Of a DNA stretch of 64,000 nucleotides, positions 53,437 through 63,344 are shown one piece after another; position 1 is the stretch's first letter; every line of letters starts with the position of its first letter. Under the pieces are notes generated by a model that had not been told where the DNA came from, did no database searches, and saw nothing but the letters and a program-made list of their open reading frames with translations. A program made the position numbers and the translations under genes. Source of the DNA: JAFDZV01 sp964455525 (GTDB taxonomy: Bacteria > Bacteroidota > Ignavibacteria > OLB7); NCBI GenBank assembly GCA_964455525.1, contig CAYVWR010000001.1, forward strand, positions 1 through 64,000, written 5' to 3'.

Positions 53437-56168
53437 CGCCGTCCTCCTCGAATATCGAAGTCGATGCTGCCAAGTTCCATATGGTCCGGATCGTTCATCA
53501 CCTGAATGATTTCATTCGGCGCCAGATCGGTAATGCCTTCGCCGCCAGCCACGGTTCCGCCGATGCGCCTGCGCATCGTCACGGCGATCACATGATCCAC
53601 TCCCGCCACCGACTCCACCAGCCCGATCACCTGGCTGGTGCGCAGCGACTGGGCAAACGTCCAGCGATCCGGGTGGAAGAATGCCATACGCCCGTCGGGC
53701 GTCCAGCCATCGGAGAACTCCTGCTGAAGAACGAAGCGAAGATCCTCGGGCCAGTATTCAGCATGGGCGCAGAGTTTCACATGAATTTCCAGCGGCACAA
53801 AACGTGGCGGCAGTATCTCCAGATCCTCCTGGATCAGCCGCACGGCGTTCAGATGCCGCCGCACTGCCGTGCGAAGCGGCTCATCGAGAACAGCGGTGCC
53901 GGCCGGATCGATCGTCACCTGCACGGTGCGCCAGCTTCCGGTCCATGCGTAGCGCGCCGATGCGCGCGAAACGCCTGGAACCTCCTGTGCACGCCTCGCA
54001 TAATCGTCCAGCGTGACCGCACGCAACTGCCGCGCACGATATGCTTCCGGGACACGGCGCACGATCTCCATAGCAGGCTCCGGGGCACGGCCATTGCTCA
54101 CGTTGAACGGATTCCAGCAGGATCTCAGCAGAGTGCCAGCAGGAAGAAGCGTTGCCGGGTCGTACTGCACCAGCATATCCGCGCCCACGTTCCCATCCAA
54201 CCCGCGCCCGACCTGATACCGGCATAGCACAATCGAGTTCTCGGGCAGTTCCCGTCCGCTGACGCTTCCCTGAATCCCCCCCGCCCCTGCTGCATCTCCC
54301 CCGCAGCATCGGTTATCACCGGCAATGGCCGGAGCATTTCCCTGTCCGAACCGCACCACACTACGGCGCTCTTCATCGGTCTCCACAAGGAAGTGATTGC
54401 CATTGGGGTCATCGCTGCCACTATGCACAAGCGTCGGCACTTCGAGCCACACCCGAGCGGGCGCACTCGGCAGTTGTACCGTTACCAGGAGCGTCGACAA
54501 TGGGGGCGCATCACCTCCGGGCGGCGTATCGAGATAGGCAAGGTCACGATCGGGAAGTTCACACACGGTTCCCCACGGGGCCACCCTACGATAAGAATAC
54601 TCGCCTGCGCCCAGCACGGCGCCCGGCTCCTTGAATACGGCACTCCGCCACTGCCCGTGGCATGCTCGCACAACGTTGCCATGAAAGAGCGACACATGAT
54701 CCACATCAACCCCATCACAGTCGACGCCGAAGCAGTAGGTCTGCCTGAGCGCATCCTCCGGCTCCCACGACACACGCACAAACCAGACAGGGCTAGCGCT
54801 GGCGAGCGTGACGGGATCGACGGTCGCCGTAGCGGTTTCAGGTCGCAACCGGAGCATCTGGCGTTTCCCCACGGCACGTCCTGCTGGCCACCCTGTACGG
54901 GGATTCAGCCACTCCTGCACCACCAGACGCGGAAAGCGTCCGCTCCGAATCAGGGTTTGCATCGCCAGTGCCGTAGCATGATCGGTAAACGGCACAGCCC
55001 CAAGGAAGAAGGAGAGATCGGCGCTTGTGGCACCGGCTTCGAGCGACCGCACAGCGCCCCCCCAGGCATATAACCCGATGCGATTGAGCATCGGGCAGAC
55101 GAACGTCGGCTGTTGTGTTGTAAAGAGCCTGGCGGCGTCCTTCATCTCACGGCCCGCCCATACCTCCAGTCCCTCCTGTACCGGATGGGCCACCATCGGC
55201 GGCATCTCCTCGGCGGCCTCCAGCACAAGCCATGTGCTCGCCTGATTGCCCTGATGGATATGATAATCCATAAGCCGTGCATGGCGCGCCAGCGATACCC
55301 GCTTGCGTGCGGTTGCCAGATATGCCTCGTTCATCACACGATCCTGATAATCGCTCAGCTCATCCGCTGCGGCGCTGAACAGGCCTATCAGCACCTGATC
55401 GAGATCGGCCTCGCTGGTTGGCTCCCAGCCGGGAACGCGGGCGCTCATGGCTGCCATCATCGTATGGCGAAACGAATCGTAGTCCTTTGCCAGATAATCG
55501 ATCACCGGCTGTTCAACAGGCGGCGGGGAGCCGCTCCACTCCGGCGCACAGTTGGTGTTGAAACATCCGGGACGGAACTTGAAGCCTACCTCTGCCAACA
55601 GTGGGTCGATGACAGGCTGGAACGCCGGGTCGAGGCTGCCGAAGGCACTGCTATCGAGAGCGATCGTATAGGTGGAATAATCGCCGATCGGCTCCACACG
55701 CAGCAGCACAACCGGAGCAAGCGGATCGGGCTGCGAGACGTGCACAACCTGCACCTGGGCAGGCTGGCTTCCAGCCCGCAAGCGATGCCCCCCGGTAATG
55801 GGAAAAGCACGGCTTGGGGATACGGGGTTGCCCATTGCATTGCATGCTGCGACGATCGCCGCCAGATAATTTCTGTTATAGAAATGCAATCGCAGATCGG
55901 CGCCGTTGCCGGAGAGAGCAAGGTCCAGGCGGCGCACGCCATTCGGGATCGGCAGACTATCGAGGATATCATCCCGCTCGGCACTGCTCAAGGCCTCCAC
56001 AGCGACGGAAAGCAGATAAAATGCTCCCCCACCATCGAGATGATAATATATCTGAAGGACGGCCTGATCTGCTGCCGGGCGGGCATCGAAGAGGCTCTTC
56101 GGCAACCGCTCCGGCACAATCGTCATCCCTCTGGCACGGCTTTCCAGCGCTTCGGCATTCACGAGCAT
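53433..56168 (-). CDS. Baseplate wedge protein, J-like (first copy)
   Basis: 911 residues, 5 bases after gp25. N-terminal region ~1-215 is family-specific (MLVNAEALESRARGMTIVPE, RLDLALSGNGADLRLHFYNR). The core VIDYLAKDYDSFRHTMMAAM, SEADLDQVLIGLFSAAADEL and YQDRVMNEAYLATARKRVSL is the putative baseplate assembly signature. The C-terminus VSRASARYAWTGSWRTVQVT, LIQEDLEILPPRFVPLEIHV fits gpJ. With 50788 it would form the wedge bundle around the hub. A Ser/Gly/Cys-rich insertion lies around residues 620-650. Confidence 0.85.
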   Translation of the reverse strand: MLVNAEALESRARGMTIVPERLPKSLFDARPAADQAVLQIYYHLDGGGAFYLLSVAVEALSSAERDDILDSLPIPNGVRRLDLALSGNGADLRLHFYNRNYLAAIVAACNAMGNPVSPSRAFPITGGHRLRAGSQPAQVQVVHVSQPDPLAPVVLLRVEPIGDYSTYTIALDSSAFGSLDPAFQPVIDPLLAEVGFKFRPGCFNTNCAPEWSGSPPPVEQPVIDYLAKDYDSFRHTMMAAMSARVPGWEPTSEADLDQVLIGLFSAAADELSDYQDRVMNEAYLATARKRVSLARHARLMDYHIHQGNQASTWLVLEAAEEMPPMVAHPVQEGLEVWAGREMKDAARLFTTQQPTFVCPMLNRIGLYAWGGAVRSLEAGATSADLSFFLGAVPFTDHATALAMQTLIRSGRFPRLVVQEWLNPRTGWPAGRAVGKRQMLRLRPETATATVDPVTLASASPVWFVRVSWEPEDALRQTYCFGVDCDGVDVDHVSLFHGNVVRACHGQWRSAVFKEPGAVLGAGEYSYRRVAPWGTVCELPDRDLAYLDTPPGGDAPPLSTLLVTVQLPSAPARVWLEVPTLVHSGSDDPNGNHFLVETDEERRSVVRFGQGNAPAIAGDNRCCGGDAAGAGGIQGSVSGRELPENSIVLCRYQVGRGLDGNVGADMLVQYDPATLLPAGTLLRSCWNPFNVSNGRAPEPAMEIVRRVPEAYRARQLRAVTLDDYARRAQEVPGVSRASARYAWTGSWRTVQVTIDPAGTAVLDEPLRTAVRRHLNAVRLIQEDLEILPPRFVPLEIHVKLCAHAEYWPEDLRFVLQQEFSDGWTPDGRMAFFHPDRWTFAQSLRTSQVIGLVESVAGVDHVIAVTMRRRIGGTVAGGEGITDLAPNEIIQVMNDPDHMELGSIDFDIRGGRR

Positions 56169-56173
56169 AGCAT

Positions 56174-56554
56174 CTACTCTCCCTTCCGCTGAAAGCGGAC
56201 GATTCGTGAATCCTCGGTTCCAACGATGCGATAGGTAAGGTCCACGTCGATCGCCGATGCGGCAACCGTCACCTCCAGACCTTCAAGAACGATGCGTGTG
56301 CCGAGCCACCGCGTAATGGCCTGGGTGATAAGCGCCTTTGTCATCACCCCCAGCGTATCATCGCTGCTCTCAAAGACAAGCCGACGGATGCCGCCGCCGA
56401 ACTCCGGCAGGAACAGCCGCTCGCCCAGATTGGTAAGCAGAAGCTGCATCAGCTCCTCGCGCACATGCGCATCCAGCGTCTGCACGGTTGCCGAGCGCCC
56501 GTGGCCTCCGACATGAAAGGGGAATGCGAGATGCTCGCCGTTCGGTGCTGCCAT
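56174..56554 (-). CDS. gp25-like baseplate protein
   Basis: 126 residues from ATG 56554, which shares its A with the stop of the PAAR gene (TAATG). MAAPNGEHLAFPFHVGGHGR, LLTNLGERLFLPEFGGGIRR, LVFESSDDTLGVMTKALITQ and AITRWLGTRIVLEGLEV fit the GPW/gp25 family (EPR-like core motif around PEFGGG). It is the Afp9/Pvc9 equivalent, joining sheath initiation to baseplate. A longer open frame to 56695 is an out-of-place extension. Confidence 0.9.
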   Translation of the reverse strand: MAAPNGEHLAFPFHVGGHGRSATVQTLDAHVREELMQLLLTNLGERLFLPEFGGGIRRLVFESSDDTLGVMTKALITQAITRWLGTRIVLEGLEVTVAASAIDVDLTYRIVGTEDSRIVRFQRKGE

Positions 56555-56886
56555 TATCCACTCACCTTTGCTTGCGTATTGATGATAACTGCCACCCCCT
56601 GCACAGCTCCTTCGGCGCTGTAACACTGGCCGATGCTGGTAGCCACCAGAACCGGGGTACCATTGCCGCCCACGGCCGTAGAGCCTCCTGACCATTGAAT
56701 CCGGATGCAGGGAGAGGGTTTTGGTCCCGGCAGGGTAAAGGGACAGCCGACAACCGTATGGATATCGCTCTGCATCAGCGCGGGCATAGCATCGACGTTG
56801 AGCGCCGTATTGGAGGTGGTAAGGGTTGCCTGCCCGCCGTGCGGACAGATGATCGTGCTTGATATGGTAAGAATGGGTGCTGGCAT
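56554..56886 (-). CDS. PAAR-like spike tip protein
   Basis: 110 residues, 4 bases after the gpV gene. MPAPILTISSTIICPHGGQA starts like the PAAR-like (DUF4280/Pvc10-type) proteins, with several His/Cys positions (CPHGGQA, HTVVGCPFTLPG, PCIRIQW) able to bind a metal at a needle tip. It sits between gpV and gp25, the Afp10 place in the order. It would cap the spike. Confidence 0.75.
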   Translation of the reverse strand: MPAPILTISSTIICPHGGQATLTTSNTALNVDAMPALMQSDIHTVVGCPFTLPGPKPSPCIRIQWSGGSTAVGGNGTPVLVATSIGQCYSAEGAVQGVAVIINTQAKVSG

Positions 56887-56890
56887 ATCG

Positions 56891-57517
56891 TTATCTCACC
56901 AGTAAGGCTCCATTGTTGACATCGGCTCCCGCCGCAGAGAGCTTGATCTGGGCCGAGCCTGATTTCAGCGTGATATCCGACGTGGCCAGAGTGATCTCGG
57001 AGGTTCCGATCTTGAGCGTGATGCGATCATCGGCCATCGTCATCTCCGCGCTCCCTATGCTCAGCGTGATATCATCGTCGGTCATGGTCATCTGGCCGCC
57101 GCCGGAGTGAAGGAGCAGGATTTCGCTATCGTCATCGTTCAGCACAAACGTGTGTCCGGCAGTTGTGACGATCGCGCGTTTTTTCGGGCCGCCCGCCTCG
57201 GGAAGCTCATTGCTCCCCCACCAGCCGCCCGTCCAGATAGGGCGCGACAGATCTCCGGCCTCGAACTCCATCCAGATGCCATCGTCCACCTCCGGCAGCA
57301 TCACAAGGCCATGCGATGACCCGGCAAACGGGGATGCTGGCAACGCCCACGGCGAATCCTCATCCGGGCCGTAGATCTCCGGCACCTTTGCCCGCACACG
57401 CCCCATCTTCTCAGGATCGTCTGCATCGCTTACCACGCCACGATACTTGCCATAGTAGCGCGAGCGCACATGGTCGTGAAGCTCGGCAAGCATGCGTTCC
57501 ATCTCTTGACTCACCAT
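56891..57517 (-). CDS. gpV/gp5-like spike protein
   Basis: 208 residues. OB-fold N-terminal ~20-120 (YYGKYRGVVSDADDPEKMGR, VRAKVPEIYGP, SHGLVMLPEVDDGIWMEFEA, RPIWTGGWWG) then a beta-helical needle of short repeats (QMTMTDDDITLSIGSAEM, MADDRITLKIGTSEITL, SDITLKSGSAQIKL). This is the central puncturing device; Afp8/VgrG homologues fuse it to the gpD domain, here separate. Its ATG shares a base with the gpD stop (TGATG). Confidence 0.88.
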   Translation of the reverse strand: MVSQEMERMLAELHDHVRSRYYGKYRGVVSDADDPEKMGRVRAKVPEIYGPDEDSPWALPASPFAGSSHGLVMLPEVDDGIWMEFEAGDLSRPIWTGGWWGSNELPEAGGPKKRAIVTTAGHTFVLNDDDSEILLLHSGGGQMTMTDDDITLSIGSAEMTMADDRITLKIGTSEITLATSDITLKSGSAQIKLSAAGADVNNGALLVR

Positions 57518-58689
57518 CAGAATATGCTCCCCTGAACATTGAAGCTGAGCGAAAGGCTGGCGCTTGCCTGCGGCCCGACGGCGCCATCGCTGGAGGCCGT
57601 CGATATCGAATCGCCTTTCGCCGAAAAATCCTGCGTATAGGTGGAGCGTGTCAGCCGATGTGTTACTCTGGTAATAACATAGACCGCGCTAAACTGGCTA
57701 TCGGAAAGCATCACCATCACGGCGCGGTATGGCGAGAGCACTCCCTGATAGCAGTGCGGGATCACGCTTCCGGTGGCATCGGCGGCATATCGGGAACGCC
57801 CTGCCGCCCCTTCCACCGCGCTCTCCAGAGCAACCGATTCCCCCACTCCCGGCCGAAGCATCTGTTGCGCGGTATTGCCGGAGGAACCGGCCACCGGCTC
57901 ATCGCTCATGAACTGCCGGTCGCGATAGCTTGCCGTGGCAGTAGCAATACGTTTATCGGCAATGCCGAGCGATGCTGCCTGCACATCGGCCGGGCGCTGG
58001 TGGTTGTTTCGTACGGTGAACTCCTTGATGTTCTGCCCATCGCCCAGGAGCACCATCGGCGGAAGGCCATCGGGCTGGGTTGGAAGCTGGCGGAATGCGC
58101 CGATGCTTTCTCCGATCCTGGCGCCCGGCAGCACATAGGCATGCCAGTCCTCGTGCCGTGCGGCGAGCGCACGCAGAAGCCGTATCTGCGTGCCGCGCTG
58201 CACCACGATAGCCGGAAGCGATCCTGGCGGCTCCGCCGTCTCCACCGGGATATCGGGAGGGGTAGAGGAGAGCTGGGGCACCTCGCCGAAGATCTGCCGC
58301 GCTATCTGGCTATCGCTTTTCCCCTCGAAGCGGACAATGCTCTCCTGCCGATGCAGATAGACGCTATCGTCGCGCACGATCAGCGTTACCATGCTCTTTC
58401 CCGGCAACGCGCTTCGCGCCGTATCATAGCCCACGATCGGCCCATCGATCAGCGGCACAAAATCATCTGTGCCGATGCGCACTTCGATACGCACACGCAC
58501 AAACTCGCGCATCCACGCCTCGTTCTCCCCTTCCCAGCGCCCGTCGTTATCGACGCAGACAGGAATCCGCACACGCGCCTCCCACATCATATCAACCTCC
58601 TGCTCCACGATCACATCCTCGATCGTATCGAGCTGCTTCTGGGTTGCGGGGAGAGCATCGAAGAACATCCTGTATTCGATCGCGGCCAT
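57517..58689 (-). CDS. gpD-like spike hub protein
   Basis: 390 residues. MAAIEYRMFFDALPATQKQL, EQEVDMMWEARVRIPV, MREFVRVRIEVRIGTDDFVP, LIDGPIVGYDTA, then VTLIVRDDSVYLHRQES and the later PDGLPPMVLLGDGQNIKEFT follow Phage_GPD/late control protein D. It forms the trimeric hub above the tube with gpV below. Separated from gpV, unlike fused VgrG/Afp8. 3 bases after the LysM gene. Confidence 0.88.
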   Translation of the reverse strand: MAAIEYRMFFDALPATQKQLDTIEDVIVEQEVDMMWEARVRIPVCVDNDGRWEGENEAWMREFVRVRIEVRIGTDDFVPLIDGPIVGYDTARSALPGKSMVTLIVRDDSVYLHRQESIVRFEGKSDSQIARQIFGEVPQLSSTPPDIPVETAEPPGSLPAIVVQRGTQIRLLRALAARHEDWHAYVLPGARIGESIGAFRQLPTQPDGLPPMVLLGDGQNIKEFTVRNNHQRPADVQAASLGIADKRIATATASYRDRQFMSDEPVAGSSGNTAQQMLRPGVGESVALESAVEGAAGRSRYAADATGSVIPHCYQGVLSPYRAVMVMLSDSQFSAVYVITRVTHRLTRSTYTQDFSAKGDSISTASSDGAVGPQASASLSLSFNVQGSIF

Positions 58690-58692
58690 GGA

Positions 58693-58962
58693 TTATTTCT
58701 CCGGCACGAGTATCACTCGCGCTGTTTCCTCCAGCAGATCGCCTGCCTGAAGCTCGGTGTTGGCATCGGCGATATGCCAGAATCTGGTGGGGTCCTTGTA
58801 GCGCGTCTGCGCGATGATATCCAGGCGATCGTTATCCTTCACCATCATCGGCACACCCGGAACATAGGGCAGGCGCCGTAGCACCACCCCCTGCGCCTCG
58901 CGGCCGCCCACCTTGACGGTGATGGCTTTCAGCTTCGCATATCTGGACGATTCAAGAAACAT
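58693..58962 (-). CDS. LysM-domain baseplate protein
   Basis: 89 residues. MFLESSRYAKLKAITVKVGG, then LysM-like MVKDNDRLDIIAQTRYKDPT and RFWHIADANTELQAGDLLEE: the spacing DRLDIIAxxxYxDPTRFWxIAxAN is typical of phage XkdP/gpX and Afp7 C-terminal LysM. In Afp7 this domain follows a tube-like domain in one chain; here it is a separate gene 10 bases after the tube-like gene. Confidence 0.87.
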   Translation of the reverse strand: MFLESSRYAKLKAITVKVGGREAQGVVLRRLPYVPGVPMMVKDNDRLDIIAQTRYKDPTRFWHIADANTELQAGDLLEETARVILVPEK

Positions 58963-58972
58963 GCTGCGCCTC

Positions 58973-59650
58973 CTAGAACGGAATAAGTTCGGCGATCTGC
59001 CCGATGGTATTGGCGAGGTTCAGCGTGGCCTGCGCCTCCTTTGCAATGTTTGAATAATCGAGTGCCCCCCGGCCTATCACATCATCGGAACACGTGTCGA
59101 TCTCGTTGACGGCAAGGCCGATGTTCACCTCGGCCTGCACCGGATTGAGAATAAAGTCGTACTGCTGCTCTACGATGCTCATAGACTCTATCACCACCGG
59201 GAGCACACGAAACGGTCCCCAGATAAAGAGGATGCGGGGAAATTTCTCGCGTGGGATCGGCTGCCGAGGCCCGCCGCCGCCACCTCCGCCAAGCCCGATA
59301 GCGCCCCCGATGGCGTCGATCGCGGCGCCGATCAGCCCACCCAGCTTTCCCTGCGGGTGCACCATCTTCTCCAATGCCGCGATCCGTGGGCCAACCCCCA
59401 TCGTACGCGCAAGGATGTTTCCCGAGTTAAGCCCATCGGATGCATTGAAGACAGCTTTCAGCGTGATCTTTTCGATGGGCCGTTCCCCTGCCTGGGTTGT
59501 CTCGCGTGCATTGGTCCCCACCGCACGCGTTGGCACGTTCAGGTTGCGCGTCAGCGTTTCCGGGTTGAACTGAAAGATCACGATGTTTGGCAGCGGGCCG
59601 AGGAAATCGCTTCCGTATTCGATGAGCGCGCCTTTCAACAGATAGGGCAT
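58973..59650 (-). CDS. CIS tube-like adaptor (Afp7 N-terminal type)
   Basis: 225 residues. LKGALIEYGSDFLGPLPNIV, IFQFNPETLTRNLNVP and later KITLKAVFNASDGLN, PRILFIWGPFRVLPVVIESM, SIVEQQYDFILNPVQAEVNI match the CIS_tube family (a beta-barrel ring beneath the tube). A Gly-rich stretch of ~12 residues (~115-130) is a loop or linker. It would adapt the six-fold tube to the trimeric hub. Confidence 0.85.
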   Translation of the reverse strand: MPYLLKGALIEYGSDFLGPLPNIVIFQFNPETLTRNLNVPTRAVGTNARETTQAGERPIEKITLKAVFNASDGLNSGNILARTMGVGPRIAALEKMVHPQGKLGGLIGAAIDAIGGAIGLGGGGGGGPRQPIPREKFPRILFIWGPFRVLPVVIESMSIVEQQYDFILNPVQAEVNIGLAVNEIDTCSDDVIGRGALDYSNIAKEAQATLNLANTIGQIAELIPF

Positions 59651-59668
59651 GGGCGTGTTGTCCCCGAA

Positions 59669-59938
59669 TTATTGGGTGATCCGTCGTTCGATCGCAGCGC
59701 CGATATGCTCGACGAGAGCCTTTTGCAGATCCTCGGCCGATATTCCCGTGGCCATGCTGTGGCGGCCCGCATCGATGCCATCGACCTGCATGGCGTGGCG
59801 TGGTAGCGCGGCGTTTTTCGATGCCAGATGGCGCAGCAATGCATCGCCAAGCCCGTCGATAGCCCCCCGTGCCGCCCCTTGCGATATGCCCTTCAGGCGA
59901 ATCTCGATGCCATCGATATGTACTCTGGATTTATTCAT
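59669..59938 (-). CDS. Small eCIS-operon protein of unknown function
   Basis: 89 residues from ATG 59938, overlapping the ATPase stop by 8 bases (an upstream start at 59965 is possible). MNKSRVHIDGIEIRLKGISQ, GAARGAIDGLGDALLRHLAS, then GISAEDLQKALVEHIGAAIE. Amphipathic helices; no known domain. Its fixed place between ATPase and tube-like adaptor suggests a structural or assembly role. Confidence 0.7.
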   Translation of the reverse strand: MNKSRVHIDGIEIRLKGISQGAARGAIDGLGDALLRHLASKNAALPRHAMQVDGIDAGRHSMATGISAEDLQKALVEHIGAAIERRITQ

Positions 59939-62105
59939 GGTCAAGTCTCCGAATGATTTCCCCATACGGCCCGAACTGTTCCAGGCTGATCGTGCGTCCC
60001 ATTTTTTCGTACTCCCGTTTCAGTGCTATCACCAGCGCAGCCATCGTCAGCCGCCCGGATTTTCCTTGTACGCCGAGCATCGAGCCATCGGCGCATTGCA
60101 GGCACGCATTAAAGATCACCGATCGGATATTTCCTCCGGCTATCTGAAACCGATCGGCAAGAAAATGGAGATCGAGGCCGGAGGCATCCACGTTTGCGGG
60201 CATCATCTGCCCCCAGATGCGCCTTCGCTCCTCTGCCTCGGGCAGGGGAAAGTCAATGATGTACCGCAGGCGCCGCAGAAATGCATCGTCCAGATCCTTC
60301 TTACGATTGGTGGCGAGTATCGCCAGCCCCCGAAACCGCTCCATCCGTTCCAGCAGGTAGCTCACCTCAAGATTTGCGTAGCGATCCTTCGAGTCCGACA
60401 CCTCCGTACGCTTGCCAAAGAGCGCATCGGCCTCGTCGAAAAAGAGTATCATATCGGCGGCATCAGCGGCATCGAACACACGTTTCAGGTTTTTCTCGGT
60501 CTCGCCGATATACTTGTTCACCACCTGCGAGAGATCGATGCGGTACATCGGCAATCCCAGCACCTCGGCAAGCACTTCGGCCGCCATCGTCTTTCCCGTG
60601 CCGGGAGGTCCGGCAAATAGAACCGAGATGCCACTCTCGCCCCAGGCCTGTGCTGTTCCCCAGTTGTAATGCACCTCTGTGAGCGAGCGCATCGCCTGGA
60701 TGTGCTCATCGAACTGCACCTGCTGTTTATGCGGAAGGATAAGCTCCTGCTGATTGAACCGCGGGCGCACACGAACGGCAAGCTCGCCAAGATCCAGATC
60801 AAGCTCGGCACGGCAGCCGTCCAACAGGTTCTCCTCGGTAAGCTCCCCTGTGAGCCTGTGCAGGCCTTCGGCAATCCGGTCTATCACCTCACGTTCGTAG
60901 CGATAACGGCGTGCGCATTCGGCGACGGCCTGTTCCAGTCCTTGTAGACGGCTTCCCAGCGCTCTTCGCCAGTGCACCACACGATCGGCATAGGTGAACA
61001 CCGGCACCTCGACGATCGGCTGAAGCAGGCGTTCCGGCAGCGATGCAAGATCCTTCCGATCGCTCACGGCCAGAAAGAGCGTGGCGGGGATCATCGCCGA
61101 TGCGATACCGATATGGTTGCCACCATCCGCCTGATGCGTGGCCTCGCCCCTCCGTATGAATAGCGCAAGGCCACGGAGCCAGCAGTACGTTGCAAGCGCG
61201 TCGATATAGCCTGGATCGTCGCCGAACGCGGCATCCACATCATGCTCGACAACCTCCATCCCGGCCAGACACGCCATCTGCCGTACCACCCCGTGATAAT
61301 CGCTCCATCGAGGACCGAGCACCGGCACAATACGGAGCGACCGACCCGTTCCTGCGGCAAGCCGTGTTGCCACCACCTGCATGGCATGGCCTGCATCGCT
61401 GCGATATGGCCCGCCGCTTTCGATCTGCCTCAGACCATAGGGGAGCGGCAGTTCCGGGAAGAGCAGCTCCCGTGCTACAAGCGAAGGGACCGTAAGCGGC
61501 GCATCCCAGCCGATCTCTCCCGGCTGCACCCCGTTCCGGGAACCGACGTGCAGCAACCCGCAACGCAGCAGCGGATGGAAGCGATCGGCAAGCGAAAGAA
61601 CTTCATGCGGCCGATCCCACAGCCGTTGCGCAAGCGCAAGCGTCGGCTGCACACGCGATGCATCGTTCAGGCAGGTGGCGATCACGCTCCCCATGCTGCC
61701 ATCCAGCACAGTCGCCAATGCCAGAGCCAGTACAAACGCCGAGACATCATCCAGCTTCAGCTCATCGACCGCCCAGGAGAACGAGCCGCGCACGGGCCTG
61801 GCAAGAGGCTCCAGCGGCTCGGCGATCAGATCGCTCAGGTACCGTGCGGCGCTATCGCTCTGCTGAAACGCCTTTTTCTCGCGTGCGAACCGGCTTATGT
61901 CGAGTACCGCACCGGCACCATCGGTGAACGGCGGAAGGGCGCCGGAAGAATCGCCCGGCAAGGCTCCCCGTTCATGCCAGCACCAGGCAACCTCACGACG
62001 CAGCCGGAGCGCGACCTGACATATCCAGTAGTTTGCCGTCGGCTCGCTTGCCCGCAAGCCGGACGTGAACGTGATAAAGGCATTATCGTCGATCGCGGAG
62101 GTCAT
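59931..62105 (-). CDS. AAA+ ATPase of the eCIS (Afp15/Pvc15-like)
   Basis: 724 residues. A large N-terminal region (1-480) precedes the AAA+ core: Walker A GPPGTGKT (499-506), Walker B ILFFDEADALFGKR (~553-566), sensor 1 ILATNRKKDLDDAFLRRLR with Arg finger candidates, and sensor 2 around AGGNIRSVIFNA. The family is established as required for assembly or cargo loading of Afp/PVC particles; it is not part of the particle. Start overlaps the cap stop by 4 bases (ATGA). Confidence 0.9.
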   Translation of the reverse strand: MTSAIDDNAFITFTSGLRASEPTANYWICQVALRLRREVAWCWHERGALPGDSSGALPPFTDGAGAVLDISRFAREKKAFQQSDSAARYLSDLIAEPLEPLARPVRGSFSWAVDELKLDDVSAFVLALALATVLDGSMGSVIATCLNDASRVQPTLALAQRLWDRPHEVLSLADRFHPLLRCGLLHVGSRNGVQPGEIGWDAPLTVPSLVARELLFPELPLPYGLRQIESGGPYRSDAGHAMQVVATRLAAGTGRSLRIVPVLGPRWSDYHGVVRQMACLAGMEVVEHDVDAAFGDDPGYIDALATYCWLRGLALFIRRGEATHQADGGNHIGIASAMIPATLFLAVSDRKDLASLPERLLQPIVEVPVFTYADRVVHWRRALGSRLQGLEQAVAECARRYRYEREVIDRIAEGLHRLTGELTEENLLDGCRAELDLDLGELAVRVRPRFNQQELILPHKQQVQFDEHIQAMRSLTEVHYNWGTAQAWGESGISVLFAGPPGTGKTMAAEVLAEVLGLPMYRIDLSQVVNKYIGETEKNLKRVFDAADAADMILFFDEADALFGKRTEVSDSKDRYANLEVSYLLERMERFRGLAILATNRKKDLDDAFLRRLRYIIDFPLPEAEERRRIWGQMMPANVDASGLDLHFLADRFQIAGGNIRSVIFNACLQCADGSMLGVQGKSGRLTMAALVIALKREYEKMGRTISLEQFGPYGEIIRRLDHE

Positions 62106-63313
62106 GGCACAAGATCGATTGTCGGGCCGTTCCTGGCCTGCACCCCGTTGACACGCACCAGGACGACATAACTGCCGGCCGGCACCGCATGCGCCGGAGG
62201 AATCGTGAAGCGCCGGACACTCTGTGTTGCAGCAGGAGGCACCGGCGGAAGAATCAGATCATCGAACATGGCAACGGTCTCACCATCGCGATACAACGCG
62301 ACATACGTATCATCCTGGGAGGTGCCGAGCAGGCCCCCTTGCAACTCGAACACGCCATGCGCCATGGCGATCGGCGGCGGAGGGATAATGGTCCGGGTGA
62401 TAACCGAGGCCGAGGCAAGCACCGGCAGCAGTTCGCCGAGCAGAGCGTTGCTCCGGCGCGTGCGCCCGGCCGGCAGCGCCTGCGCCACGGCAACCGGATG
62501 TGCGCCCGCGGAGATAACATCGCCATGAACCATGTCGGGGCGAACCAGGAACTTCAGCCAGTTGGGATGCTGTGCGATGACCGGCAGTTCCACCGGACCA
62601 AGCCGGACGCTAAGCCCGGAGAGATGTAGATCGTCCCCGTGGATCGTGACAGTCTCACCGACCTCAAATCTCGATGGCGACAGCTCCGTAATAGCCGGGC
62701 CAAGCGACGGTATCACGGCCGTCTGCACTCCTTGTAGCCCGATCGCCGCCGGTGGCGACTGTGTATAATCGACACCAACCAGAAGATTGTAGGCGGGCGG
62801 GGTTCCCATCGCGATCATCACCGGCCGCACCTCGAAGGCGATGGAGAAACGATAATGCTCGTCGGTTCCCTGCATCACCCGTGAAAGGAGTTCCGATGTT
62901 GTTTCCACAAAGGTGAGCTTCAACTGCTGGGGATTATCCATCAGAGGTTTACGGATCGAATCAGGATCGCTATCCCGTAGCTGAAGGAAGGCGTTCTCCT
63001 GAAGTGCGCGACATGCTTCTCCGAGAATGTCGTGCGCTTTGACGGTATCACTCTCCCCTTGGTCATCGTACGGGGTAAGCAGATAGCGCAGCACCATCCA
63101 GAGCGGCACGGGCTGCCCCTGGTCAAGCGGGGTGTTCCTGAGATTGGGATCGAACACCGACTCATACAGGAAGACATTCAACCGGGGATTGGCCGATGTC
63201 GATGCCGAATCGGGTCGGCTGGCCTGCACATGCAGACCGGTCGCCAATGTCAGCCGTTCGACAATAAGGCTCGATGTCGCTCCGATAGCTTTTCCACTCT
63301 CTGCTAGGGCCAT
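62102..63313 (-). CDS. DUF4255 cap protein (Afp16/Pvc16-like) with IPT/TIG domain
   Basis: 403 residues. N-terminal ~1-190 is DUF4255 (SSLIVERLTLATGLHVQASR, PRLNVFLYESVFDPNLRNTP, LWMVLRYLLTPYD, FEVRPVMIAMG), the terminator at the end of tube and sheath. Residues ~205-290 look like an IPT/TIG beta-sandwich (ITELSPSRFEVGETVTIHGD, LHLSGLSVRLGPVELPV), and a further beta domain follows. The extra C-terminal domains make it longer than minimal Pvc16. Confidence 0.88.
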   Translation of the reverse strand: MALAESGKAIGATSSLIVERLTLATGLHVQASRPDSASTSANPRLNVFLYESVFDPNLRNTPLDQGQPVPLWMVLRYLLTPYDDQGESDTVKAHDILGEACRALQENAFLQLRDSDPDSIRKPLMDNPQQLKLTFVETTSELLSRVMQGTDEHYRFSIAFEVRPVMIAMGTPPAYNLLVGVDYTQSPPAAIGLQGVQTAVIPSLGPAITELSPSRFEVGETVTIHGDDLHLSGLSVRLGPVELPVIAQHPNWLKFLVRPDMVHGDVISAGAHPVAVAQALPAGRTRRSNALLGELLPVLASASVITRTIIPPPPIAMAHGVFELQGGLLGTSQDDTYVALYRDGETVAMFDDLILPPVPPAATQSVRRFTIPPAHAVPAGSYVVLVRVNGVQARNGPTIDLVP

Positions 63314-63344
63314 TCGCTGTGCTCTCCTCCCCGAATCATACTCT